Shown here: positions 16,098-23,378 of the stretch, piece by piece
Layout of the letters: each line of letters opens with the position of its first letter
Position numbering within the stretch: the stretch's first letter is position 1
NCBI GenBank assembly: GCA_012729555.1
Contig: JAAYCX010000012.1
Location: 150,519 to 214,518 of the forward strand
Direction of reading: 5' to 3'
Length of the DNA: 64,000 bases
DNA from: Acidobacteriota bacterium
GTDB taxonomy: Bacteria > Acidobacteriota > UBA6911
The notes under the pieces: model-generated
Told to the model about the DNA's origin: nothing
Database searches by the model: none
What the model saw: the letters and a program-made list of their open reading frames with translations, nothing else
Program-made: the position numbers and the translations under genes

Positions 16098-17060
16098 ATG
16101 AGGCCCCTCATGTTTTTGCTGCTGATGGCCCTCCTTCCGGGAGTGGCCGTCGCACGCGAAGGATTTGAAAAGGCGAAGGAACACTACGGGAAGGGGGAGT
16201 ACCGGCAGGCCTCGACCCTGCTCCGGGACCTGGCCCGGTCCGATCCGAAAAACGCCGAGATCCGCTTCTGGCTCTCGCGGACCCACACCCGGCTCCGCGA
16301 GTGGAAGGAGGCGGTCCGGGAACTGGAAGAGGCGGTGAAGATCGAGCCGCGCAACGCGCGCTACCATCTCTGGCTCGGACGCGCCTACGGGGACCGGGCC
16401 TCCCGGGCGTTTTTCACATCCGCCTTCTCGCTGGCCCGGAAGGTGGTGAGGGAGTTCGAAACCGCCAGGGACCTTGCGCCCGAAGACATCGACGTCCGGT
16501 TCGATCTTCTCGAATATTACCTCCAGGCCCCGGGAATCGTGGGCGGGGGGAAGGACAAGGCGGAGGCGGAGGCAAAAGCCATCGCCGGAATCGACCCCGC
16601 CAAGAAATTCATCGCCGAGGCGACCCTTCACGTAAAAAACAAGGACTGGGAGAAGGCGGAGACCTCCCTGCTCCGGGCGACCGTCGACTACCCGCACCAT
16701 ACCAGCGCCCACAGGGACCTGGCCGGGTACCGGCTGGACCGGAAGGACTACAGGGGGGCCCTGGATTCCGGCCTGAAGGCCCTCGGCCTGGATCCGAAAT
16801 CAACAAGCTCGGCGCTCCTGGTGGCATCGGCGCGGGTGAGGCTCGGCGTGCAGCTCGAGGAAGCGGAGCGGAGCCTCGCGGCTCTCGCCGCCGGCCCCCT
16901 CCACGACGGGGACCCCTCCCACGAGGAGGTGCACTACTGGATCGGCCAGTGCCTCCTCGCCCGGGGTGAGACCGCCGGGGCGCGCGCGGCGTTCGAGACC
17001 GCCCTCCGGTTCAACCCCGAATATTCCAGGGCCAGGGACGCACTGGCGGAAATCAAATAG
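16098..17060 (+). CDS. Exported tetratricopeptide-repeat protein
   Basis: 320 residues. A cleavable signal peptide (MRPLMFLLLMALLPGVAVA) is followed by TPR-type helices: EGFEKAKEHYGKGEYRQASTLL, DPKNAEIRFWLSRTHTRL, EPRNARYHLWLGRAYGD, then after a less regular middle DWEKAETSLLRATVDYPHH and a final DPSHEEVHYWIGQCLLARGE repeat. TPR arrays scaffold protein complexes, here in the periplasm. AAGGAG lies just before the ATG. The TolC-type gene begins 52 bases downstream, so the two may share a transcript and a role in export. No specific function can be named. Confidence 0.8.
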   Translation: MRPLMFLLLMALLPGVAVAREGFEKAKEHYGKGEYRQASTLLRDLARSDPKNAEIRFWLSRTHTRLREWKEAVRELEEAVKIEPRNARYHLWLGRAYGDRASRAFFTSAFSLARKVVREFETARDLAPEDIDVRFDLLEYYLQAPGIVGGGKDKAEAEAKAIAGIDPAKKFIAEATLHVKNKDWEKAETSLLRATVDYPHHTSAHRDLAGYRLDRKDYRGALDSGLKALGLDPKSTSSALLVASARVRLGVQLEEAERSLAALAAGPLHDGDPSHEEVHYWIGQCLLARGETAGARAAFETALRFNPEYSRARDALAEIK

Positions 17061-17112
17061 ACTTCCCCGATTGCGGACCTGTTTCCGGAACACACATCCG
17101 AGGCGTCAAGTC

Positions 17113-18420
17113 ATGAAGAGATTGTCGGGAACCCTTGTTGTTTTTGCCCTGTGCCTGCCGTGGGCCCACCCTTCCGAAACGCCGGCCGGGACGCGGGCGC
17201 TGACGCTGCAGCAGGCCGTCAGCCTGGCCCTGGAGCGCTCCCCGGAGGTGCTGCTCGCCCGGACGCAGGCGCTCCAGGCGGGGGAGTCGGTGCGCGAGAG
17301 CCGCTCGCTCGACCGGCCGCAGGTGACCGCGGGAACCGGGCTGGCCTACAACAACGGCTTCCCGCTCAGCATCGAAGGAAGTGCCCCCTCCATATTCAAG
17401 ATCATCGGGAGCCAGTCCCTCTTCAGCACCAAGAACTCCAACCTCGTCAAGGAGTCGAAGGAGTCCGAGCGCGCGGGCGAGTTCGCCGCCGGGCGCGTCC
17501 GGAACGAGGTGGCCGCCCGAACCGCCCTTTGCTACGGCCGGCTGCACCAGGCGCGCAGGGTCCAGGCGCTGGCCGGGCGCCGCCTGGAGGAAGCGCTCAG
17601 GCGGCAGGAGGCCACCGAATCGCTGCTCGAGGGGGGGAAGGCGCGCCCCGTCGACGCCGCCGTCGCCCGCACCGCCTCCGCCGCGGCGCGGCAGGACCTG
17701 CTGGTCGCCCGGGAGGAGGCGCGCGTGCTCCAGGCCGAGCTGCGGGCCCTGACCGGGACCGCGGACACGGTCTCCATCGAGACCCGTGACCCCCTGGTCC
17801 AAAATCCCCTCGAAGGGGAACCGGCCGAAGAGATCTATCGGCGGGCGGTCCGCTCCTCGCCCGGGATCCTCGAGGCCGAGGCCTCCGTCCGGGCCAGGGA
17901 ATTCCACACGGCCGCGGAGAAGGGGGAGCGCCACCCGCGCATGAACTTCGTCACCGAATACGCCCTGTTCAGCCGCTCCAACAACTACGAGGATTACTAC
18001 CGGCGCTTCGAGCGGCACAACTACCTCCTGGGGCTGTCGATCGAGGTCCCGCTGTTCACCGGGTCGCGCACGGCCGCCCGCGTCGCCCGGAGCCGGCTCG
18101 AGGAGGAGGGGGAACGCCACCGGCTGGAGGGGCTGAAGTCGGACCTGAAGGTGGAGATCGAACGCGCGCTCGGCGCGCTCGAAATCGCCCGCGGGGCGGC
18201 GGACCTGGCGCGCCAGGACCTCGAGACGGCCAGGGAGCTGCAGGCGCTGGACGAGGCGCTTTTCGCCGAGGGCCGGGTGAGCGACCAGGAGATGGCCGCC
18301 CGCCGGTTCGAGCTGCAGGGGAAGGAGCGCGCCCTCGTCGACGCCGACCACACCCTGGTCGAGCGCCGGATCGAACTGCTGCGCCTGACGGGGACCGCCG
18401 CTTCGGCCCTCGCCGAGTAG
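17113..18420 (+). CDS. TolC family outer-membrane efflux protein
   Basis: 435 residues. A signal peptide (KRLSGTLVVFALCLPWAHP) precedes two related halves of long alpha-helical hairpins, with ALTLQQAVSLALERSPEVLLART starting the first half and the beta-strand turn segments HNYLLGLSIEVPLFTGSRT in the second, as in TolC/OEP channels. Such trimers span the outer membrane and periplasm and expel drugs or secreted substrates with an inner-membrane partner. No RND, ABC or adaptor gene is next to it, so the partner is encoded elsewhere. The ribosome-binding site is weak (GAGG about 11 bases upstream). Confidence 0.88.
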   Translation: MKRLSGTLVVFALCLPWAHPSETPAGTRALTLQQAVSLALERSPEVLLARTQALQAGESVRESRSLDRPQVTAGTGLAYNNGFPLSIEGSAPSIFKIIGSQSLFSTKNSNLVKESKESERAGEFAAGRVRNEVAARTALCYGRLHQARRVQALAGRRLEEALRRQEATESLLEGGKARPVDAAVARTASAAARQDLLVAREEARVLQAELRALTGTADTVSIETRDPLVQNPLEGEPAEEIYRRAVRSSPGILEAEASVRAREFHTAAEKGERHPRMNFVTEYALFSRSNNYEDYYRRFERHNYLLGLSIEVPLFTGSRTAARVARSRLEEEGERHRLEGLKSDLKVEIERALGALEIARGAADLARQDLETARELQALDEALFAEGRVSDQEMAARRFELQGKERALVDADHTLVERRIELLRLTGTAASALAE

Positions 18421-18496
18421 GGCCCTGCAAATCGGTTTCTCCCCCGCGCCCCGCTTTGGGGTAAGATGGGCCGGCTTGTCCCGTAAAAGGAGGCCC

Positions 18497-20239
18497 ATGG
18501 AAACGAGACACAAGCAGATCGTCCGCATCGTCCTGGCTGCCGCCGTCGTCGCCGCCTCGCTGATCGCGTGGCTCCTCTCCACGCCCGCGCCCGGCATGAG
18601 CGTAAGCGGGACGCCGCTCGAGTTCGACGCCGCGCGCGCCCTCGGGGCCGCGCATGCGTTCGTGACGCGGAACCCGGACCGGCTCTTCGGCAGCCTCGAG
18701 TCCCGGCAGTCAAGCGGCGACCTCATCGACTCTCTCTCCTCGCTCGGCTACGAGGTCGAGTTCCTCCACTTCGACGCGAGGGTCCGAAGCCGCAACCGGG
18801 TGGGGCGCAACGTGCTGGCGCTCAAAAAAGGGGAGTCGGACGAGATCGTCGCCATCGTCGCCCATTACGACACCGCCGACACCGCCGTCGAGGGGGGGAT
18901 GAAAAACGGCGCCGCCGTCGGGGTGCTCCTGGAACTCGCCCGCGTGTTTTCGAAAGCCCCGACCCGCCGGAGCCTCCTTTTCGCCTTTACCGACGGGGGG
19001 GAATGGGGGAACGCCGGCGCCGCGGACCTGGCAGCCGGGTATCCGCTGAAGGACCGCATCGCCGCAGTCCTGTCGCTCGACCACGTGGCGGCGGGGGAGC
19101 TGGCCGCTTTCCGCCTCGAGGAGACCGGCCAGGTCTCGGGCTTCACCCCCCCGTGGCTGCGCCGCCTGGCGGCGCAGGCCGCCTCCGTGGAGGGTCTGGA
19201 CGCCAGGGGAGCCTCGCGGCTCGGGGAAACCGTCGACCGGGCGCTGCAGATTTCCAGCGCCGACCAGGGGCCGTTTTTGCGGGAGGGGATCCCGGCCGTC
19301 AACCTTGGGAGCGTATCGGCCGACCGCGCCCGGGCGCGGGAACTCTTCCACTCCCCCGGGGACGGGATCGCCAACATCCGGCCCGCGAGCGTGCGCCGCT
19401 TCGGCATGGCGGCCGAACGGATCGTGCGCTCCCTGGACGAGGCGCCGGAGATCCCCCGGGAAGCGCCCGACGCCCTTCGCAGCGCGGGAGGGAGGTTTTT
19501 GGCCATCCCCTGGGTCCGGGTCATCCAGCTGCTGTGGTTTCTGCCGCTCGGTCCCTTCCTCTGGTGGCAGCTGGCGGGCGCGCGGCCGAAGCTCGACGCC
19601 GCCCAGGTCTCGAGAGAGCTCTGGGCCGTCGCGGCCACCTTCCTCCCCTTCCTCGTCCTTTTCCTGGGCGTGCGCCTGACGGGGGCGCTCCGCCTCCTGC
19701 CGGTGTACCCTCTCTACCCGGCGACGGCGCGCGACCCCGTCCTGGTCCACCCCGACTGGCGCGTTCTCGGGGCCGTTTTCGGGGCCGCCGCACTCGTCGC
19801 CCTCGCCTCCTGGGTGGTGTGCCGGTACGCGCTGAAGGAGTGGCCCGCGCCGCGGTATGCCGCCTCGAAAGCGGTGCTGCTCGTGCTCCTCGTCATCGTC
19901 ACCGCCCTGGCTTTTGCGCGCAACTCCCACTGGGCATGGATTTTTTTACTGCTCCCCGCCTGGTTGTGGACCCTGATCGGGCGGGCGCCTTCGATGAAGG
20001 GGAGGGCCCTGGCGATCGCGGGAATCCTGGCCGGCGCGCTCCCCTCCCTGCTGGTGCTCGGCCGCCACGCGTCCGACCTGTACCTGGGGTGGAACTACGC
20101 CTGGTACCACACGCTCGCCCTGCACAACGGCCTCTTCACCCCGGCCGGATACTTCCTGGGAGCGCTCGCGGCGACCCTGGGGATACGGTTTATCGTCATA
20201 GGGGGACAGTCACCGGTGTCCACGGAGGGACACCGGTGA
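18497..20239 (+). CDS. Membrane-bound M28 family metallopeptidase
   Basis: 580 residues. One N-terminal membrane segment (IVRIVLAAAVVAASLIAWLL) leads to an M28 aminopeptidase-like domain: IVAIVAHYDTAD (His and Asp ligands), LLFAFTDGGEWGNAGA (catalytic and bridging region, with a G-G-E-W variant of the usual D-x-E-E), VLSLDHVAAG and ELFHSPGDGI (last His). About six more membrane segments follow. The usual E-E pair reads G-E, so activity should be tested. AAAGGAGG precedes the ATG at 18497. The last residues (GGQSPVSTEGHR) and the stop come from the palindrome at 20202-20247. Confidence 0.82.
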   Translation: METRHKQIVRIVLAAAVVAASLIAWLLSTPAPGMSVSGTPLEFDAARALGAAHAFVTRNPDRLFGSLESRQSSGDLIDSLSSLGYEVEFLHFDARVRSRNRVGRNVLALKKGESDEIVAIVAHYDTADTAVEGGMKNGAAVGVLLELARVFSKAPTRRSLLFAFTDGGEWGNAGAADLAAGYPLKDRIAAVLSLDHVAAGELAAFRLEETGQVSGFTPPWLRRLAAQAASVEGLDARGASRLGETVDRALQISSADQGPFLREGIPAVNLGSVSADRARARELFHSPGDGIANIRPASVRRFGMAAERIVRSLDEAPEIPREAPDALRSAGGRFLAIPWVRVIQLLWFLPLGPFLWWQLAGARPKLDAAQVSRELWAVAATFLPFLVLFLGVRLTGALRLLPVYPLYPATARDPVLVHPDWRVLGAVFGAAALVALASWVVCRYALKEWPAPRYAASKAVLLVLLVIVTALAFARNSHWAWIFLLLPAWLWTLIGRAPSMKGRALAIAGILAGALPSLLVLGRHASDLYLGWNYAWYHTLALHNGLFTPAGYFLGALAATLGIRFIVIGGQSPVSTEGHR

Positions 20240-20247
20240 CTGTCCCC
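20202..20247. repeat. GGGGACAGTCACCGGTGTCC palindrome, copy C
   Basis: A 20-base arm (20202-20221) pairs perfectly with 20228-20247 around a 6-base loop. The element is inside the end of the M28 peptidase frame and supplies its stop (TGA at 20237-20239). The CTA just past its right arm is read on the other strand as the TAG stop of the ZIP transporter. It is the longest and most perfect member of the family in the window. Confidence 0.9.
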
Positions 20248-21098
20248 TAGCCCAAGGCGACGTCGAGCGTCATCATGACGGCAAAGCCGAGCATGGCGCC
20301 CAGGGTGGCGATATCGGTGTTCTTCTCGGCCTGGGATTCGGGGATCAGCTCCTCGATGACGACGAACATCATGGCCCCGGCGGCAAACGACAGGGCGTAG
20401 GGGAGGATCGGGCGCATCACCAGCACCGCGGCGGCGCCCGCCACGCCGGCGATCGGTTCCACGATCCCCGACAGCTGCCCGTACAGGAAGCATTTGCCCC
20501 GGGAGAGTCCCTCGCGCCGGAGGGGGACGGCCACGGCCATCCCCTCGGGGAAATTCTGGATGCCGATGCCGAGCGCCAGCACCACCGCGGCGGCGATCGT
20601 GGCCGAGGAGAGGCCATAAGCCGCGGCCCCGAAGGCCACCCCCACCGCCAGGCCCTCGGGAATGTTGTGCAGGGTAATGGCCAGCACCAGCAGGACGCTC
20701 CTGCGCCACGAGGTGGGGATCCCCTCCGCCTCGTCCAGATCCATGCCCGGGTGCAGGTGCGGCAGCACCCGGTCGACCAGGCGCAGGAAGACGCCGCCGA
20801 GGAGGAACCCCACCACCGCGGGGACCCAGGAGAGCGACCCGTTGGTTTCCTCCGCCATTTCGATGGCCGGAGCCAGCAGGGACCAGAAGCTGGCCGCTAT
20901 CATCACTCCGGCGGCGAACCCCAGCATGGAGTCGAGTACCTTGCGGTTGATGGTCTTGAAAAAGAAGACCACCGAGGCGCCGAGCGCGGTCACGGCCCAT
21001 GTGAACAGCGTCGCCCACAGGGCCTGAAGCACGGGATGCAGATCCTTGAACCAGTCGATGATACAACCCTCCTGGTAGAATGGGGGGGGAACAGTCAC
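20247..21098 (-). CDS. ZIP family metal transporter
   Basis: Up to 283 residues and about eight membrane segments. The metal-binding [14 protein letters not shown] in segment 4 and [12 protein letters not shown] in segment 5 define the ZIP family, which imports Zn2+ or Fe2+. A His/Asp-rich loop ([17 protein letters not shown]) precedes segment 4. The start is doubtful. GTG at 21098 lies within the upstream palindrome. A perfect AGGAGG (21073-21068) instead points at two ATC codons (21062, 21059) just before [11 protein letters not shown], where relatives normally begin with Met. There is no ATG there. Its stop is provided by repeat copy C. Confidence 0.85.
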   Translation of the reverse strand: MTVPPPFYQEGCIIDWFKDLHPVLQALWATLFTWAVTALGASVVFFFKTINRKVLDSMLGFAAGVMIAASFWSLLAPAIEMAEETNGSLSWVPAVVGFLLGGVFLRLVDRVLPHLHPGMDLDEAEGIPTSWRRSVLLVLAITLHNIPEGLAVGVAFGAAAYGLSSATIAAAVVLALGIGIQNFPEGMAVAVPLRREGLSRGKCFLYGQLSGIVEPIAGVAGAAAVLVMRPILPYALSFAAGAMMFVVIEELIPESQAEKNTDIATLGAMLGFAVMMTLDVALG

Positions 21099-21132
21099 CG
21101 GTGTCGCTCCGTGGACACCGGTGACTGTTCCC
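21087..21132. repeat. GGGAACAGTCACCGGTGTC palindrome, copy D
   Basis: Arms of 19 bases (21087-21105 and 21114-21132) pair perfectly around GCTCCGTG. It differs from copy C by a compensated change (GGGA to GGAA, TCCC to TTCC), so pairing is conserved while sequence drifts. It lies between YtxH (stop at its right edge) and the ZIP gene start on the minus strand, and the TAG stop of YtxH uses its flanking CTA. Confidence 0.9.
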
Positions 21133-21470
21133 TAGCGGGCCTGGATCTTCTCGAACTGTTCCCCGATCGTCTTCCTGGCGGTCGCCAGCGCCTGCCGAAG
21201 CTCGTCCATCTTTCCGTCGGTCCACTGCACGCCGTCGGCCAGTCCCGCCTGCAGCCTCTCCTCGATGTCTTCCTTGATGTTCTCCACCGAATGCCACAGT
21301 TCCCGCTGCACGGCATGAGCCCGGCTCCCGGCGTTCTCGGCCAGGTGACGGATCCTGCGCCTGGTCTTGCGTCCGGACTGCGGAGCGAACAGGAGCGCGA
21401 TCCCCGCGCCGAGCAGGGCGCCCGCCACCAGGGCGGTGGCGACCTCTTTCCTCGTGTTGTCGTCGGCCAT
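21132..21470 (-). CDS. YtxH domain protein
   Basis: 112 residues. The N-terminal membrane segment VATALVAGALLGAGIALLFAPQSGRKTRRRI is the YtxH/GvpP-like hallmark (Gly-rich helix ending FAPxxG-K-x-R-R). A long charged helix follows, probably a coiled coil (residues 40-110). Proteins of this type are small membrane-anchored stress or envelope proteins of unknown activity. The ATG at 21470 is preceded by GGATGAGG. It is divergent from the thioredoxin-like selenoprotein gene. Confidence 0.8.
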   Translation of the reverse strand: MADDNTRKEVATALVAGALLGAGIALLFAPQSGRKTRRRIRHLAENAGSRAHAVQRELWHSVENIKEDIEERLQAGLADGVQWTDGKMDELRQALATARKTIGEQFEKIQAR

Positions 21471-21649
21471 AGCCTCATCCTTTCTCCCCTCCGCGGGCGA
21501 TCCCGACAGGCCGCCCGTCGAGGGGCTTATGATCATTATGTCCCAGGAAAGGCCGGAAACAAATGGTGCTCTTGCCTTCCGGGGCCCCATCGGGCAACCT
21601 ACAGGGGAGGGCCTCGAGGACGGGCCTGACGACAAACCAGAGGGTGGAT

Positions 21650-22183
21650 ATGCCAATGGAAGCGAAAAAGCGGTGCCCCGAATGCGGATACGGCTCGGAT
21701 GAGGCCTTTACGCAATGTCCCGCCTGCGCCGCGGATGCGAAACGGGGGCCGGGTTCCCCGAAAAACAAAATCACCCTCATCGTGGTGGTCCTCCTCGCCG
21801 TCTGGGGGGCGTGGACCTGGATCGGTCGCGACCCCGGCGCCGGAAAATCGGGGCGCGGGGAGCTCCGGATCAGCACGGGGGAGAGGGTCGACCTCGCCGG
21901 CCACCTGGCCGCGGGGCGCCACACGGTCTTTCTCTTCTATGCCGACTGGTGACCCTCCTGCCGCAAAATACTGCCTCAGTTGGAGGCGGCCGACGCGCAA
22001 TCCGATTTTTTTGAACTGCGGGAGATCGACATCACCGACTGGGACTCTTCCGTGGCCGGCCAGTACAACATCCGCAGCATCCCCCACTGCATGATTTACG
22101 GCCGTGACGGCGAGCTGAAGGAATCGGGCCCCGATGTCTGCTGGGCCGTCGTGGAGAACCCGTCGGCCCTGCTGCGGTACTGA
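21650..22183 (+). CDS. Thioredoxin-like selenoprotein with zinc-ribbon and membrane anchor (Sec101)
   Basis: 177 residues if TGA at 21950-21952 is read as selenocysteine. An N-terminal zinc ribbon (CPECG and CPAC, residues 9-26) and one membrane segment (about 41-58) precede a thioredoxin-fold domain. The active site reads FYADW-U-PSC-RKILPQLE, so Sec101 replaces the first Cys of the CxxC pair. The frame stays open to TAC-TGA at 22183, with the expected IRSIPHCMIYG (cis-Pro) further on. A stem-loop follows the TGA at the right distance, and selB is in the same window. GAGGGTGGAT precedes the ATG at 21650. It is probably a thiol-disulfide oxidoreductase facing the periplasm or acting at the membrane. 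A broken gene is unlikely because both halves are intact. Confidence 0.88.
21971..21989 (+). promoter_or_regulatory. Bacterial SECIS candidate of the thioredoxin-like gene
   Basis: CTGCCTC (21971-21977) pairs with GAGGCGG (21983-21989, one T-G pair) around the loop AGTTG. The loop starts 25 bases after the TGA and has G in its second position, as bacterial SECIS elements usually do. Confidence 0.65.
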
Positions 22184-22278
22184 CCGCATGACGGATTCCC
22201 GTTTTAAGGAGTATCCATCATGCCGGGAAACCGGTATCATTACCCCGGATGTCAAAACTTTGGTCTGGAGGAGACAGA

Positions 22279-22605
22279 GTGTTACAAGTTACCGAAAAAG
22301 CGAGTGAGATGATCAAGCTTTATCTCAAGGACAGGACGGACGCTCCGTCCATCCGCCTCATGCTGAACGAGGGGGGTTGATCGGGGCCCTCCGTGGGCAT
22401 GACTCTGGATGAGTCAACGGAAAACGACACGTCTTTTGAAGAGAACGGAATCACCTTCGTCGTCGACAAGGAATTTCTGGAAAAGATCCAGCCCGTGACG
22501 ATCGATTTCGTGTCCACCCCCATGGGAGAGGGATTTCAGATCTCCTCCAGCCTGCCGAAACCCGAAGGCGCCTGCGGCTCCTGCGCCGGGTCCTGCAACT
22601 CCTGA
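22279..22605 (+). CDS. HesB/IscA-like selenoprotein (Sec34)
   Basis: 108 residues if TGA at 22378-22380 is read as selenocysteine. The frame reads IRLMLNEGG-U-SGPSVGMTLDE, where HesB/IscA-like proteins have GGCSG; the C-terminus carries CGSCAGSC. IscA-like proteins bind iron or pass on Fe-S clusters through these Cys residues. Sec-containing HesB-like proteins are a known bacterial family. The start is GTG at 22279, with GGAGGAG just upstream. The downstream half is otherwise a full domain with no start signal of its own. It is likely in one transcript with the thioredoxin-like selenoprotein 95 bases upstream, ending at a strong terminator. Confidence 0.9.
22400..22416 (+). promoter_or_regulatory. 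Bacterial SECIS candidate of the HesB-like gene
   Basis: TGACTC (22400-22405) pairs with GAGTCA (22411-22416) around TGGAT. The loop starts 25 bases after the TGA with G in second position, the same geometry as in the neighbouring gene. A smaller GCCC/GGGC stem lies between it and the TGA. Confidence 0.65.
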
Positions 22606-22629
22606 CACGATCTGAAACCACGACACGCC

Positions 22630-22665
22630 GGCCGGCGCCCGTTACCGGGCGCCGGCCTTTTTTTT
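22630..22665 (+). terminator. Strong rho-independent terminator of the selenoprotein operon
   Basis: A perfect 12-base stem (GGCCGGCGCCCG with its complement) closes a TTAC loop and is followed by eight T. It lies 25 bases after the HesB-like stop. It would isolate the selenoprotein pair from the toxin-antitoxin pair. Confidence 0.92.
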
Positions 22666-22698
22666 CATGGCAGGGTCCCCGCCCTGCCGGGCGTTTCT

Positions 22699-22729
22699 GC
22701 ACAGTATTTGTGCTATACTATAACTGTGC
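22699..22729 (+). promoter_or_regulatory. Promoter/operator of the antitoxin-toxin pair
   Basis: GCACAGT (22699-22705) and ACTGTGC (22723-22729) form an inverted repeat around TATACT (22714-22719), a good -10 box. A further TGTGC at 22709-22713 pairs with the first arm. Toxin-antitoxin pairs commonly repress themselves through such sites; the regulator would be the antitoxin encoded 13 bases downstream. Confidence 0.55.
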
Positions 22730-22741
22730 ATGGAGGGGGCC

Positions 22742-22972
22742 ATGGGAAGGAATCTGACGTTGCGCCTGGATGAAGGCGTGCTCCGGCAGGCGAAGCACGC
22801 GGCCGTGGAACAGGACCAGTCGCTGTCCGAGTGGGTCTCGGGATTGATCGCCCACGCGCTTGCCCGAAGAAAACGATCGCAATCGGCCAAAGAAAGCGCC
22901 CTGCAGCATATGGACCGGGCCCCTGCCCTCGGCGGCTTCCCCTTGTCGAGAGAGGAATCCCATGAGCGATAA
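22742..22972 (+). CDS. Antitoxin of a VapBC-like pair (CopG/RHH-like)
   Basis: 76 residues. MGRNLTLRLDEGVLRQAKHAAVEQDQSLSEW resembles ribbon-helix-helix antitoxins: a short strand LTLRLDE, then two helices. The C-terminal half (LQHMDRAPALGGFPL) is likely the disordered toxin-binding tail. GGAGG lies just upstream of the ATG at 22742, which is preferred over the ATG at 22730. It overlaps the PIN toxin gene by 11 bases. It probably represses its own promoter, which carries inverted repeats. Confidence 0.78.
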   Translation: MGRNLTLRLDEGVLRQAKHAAVEQDQSLSEWVSGLIAHALARRKRSQSAKESALQHMDRAPALGGFPLSREESHER

Positions 22973-23378
22973 GAGCGTCTTCGTGGATACCAACATCCTC
23001 GTATACGCTCATGACCGGGACGCGGGGGACAAGTACCTGGCGGCGAAATCCGCCCTGGCATCGCTGTGGGACCGTCCCCTGCCGCCGAGCATAAGCATCC
23101 AGGTTCTGCAGGAGTTTTATGTCAACCTCCTCCGGAAGAGGGTCGAGGGGGGCACCGCCCGGGAGATTGTCCTCAATTATCTTGAATGGGACGTCGTTGA
23201 AAACGACCGTGCCCTTCTGCTGGAAGGGATGAGGCTGCGGGACACACTCCACCTGTCCTTCTGGGACGCCCTGATAGTGGCCGCCGCCAGGACGGCGGGA
23301 GCAAAGGAACTCTGGAGCGAGGATTTTAACCCCGGTCAGGATCTGGAGGGAATCGTGGTGGTCAATCCCCTGAAATGA
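22962..23378 (+). CDS. PIN-domain ribonuclease toxin (VapC-like)
   Basis: 138 residues of PIN fold. Acidic metal ligands are visible: D9 in VFVDTNILVYAHD, E in SIQVLQEFYVN, and D in LSFWDALIVAAA followed by LWSEDFN. VapC toxins are Mg2+-dependent RNases that cut tRNA or rRNA and are held inactive by the cognate antitoxin, encoded immediately upstream and overlapping. The target RNA cannot be predicted. Its end overlaps the convergent radical-SAM gene by 17 bases. Confidence 0.88.
   Translation: MSDKSVFVDTNILVYAHDRDAGDKYLAAKSALASLWDRPLPPSISIQVLQEFYVNLLRKRVEGGTAREIVLNYLEWDVVENDRALLLEGMRLRDTLHLSFWDALIVAAARTAGAKELWSEDFNPGQDLEGIVVVNPLK

Noticed and set aside
22220-22312. 30-codon frame with AAGGAG before the ATG, overlapping the HesB-like gene
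   Set aside because: It could be a leader peptide but has no family similarity; its ribosome-binding site lies just past the thioredoxin-like stop. Not enough to call a gene.
21650-22605. Reading the TGA-split genes as pseudogenes or frameshifts
   Set aside because: In each case the frame is the same before and after the TGA, which falls at a conserved Cys, a SECIS-like hairpin follows, and selB is present.
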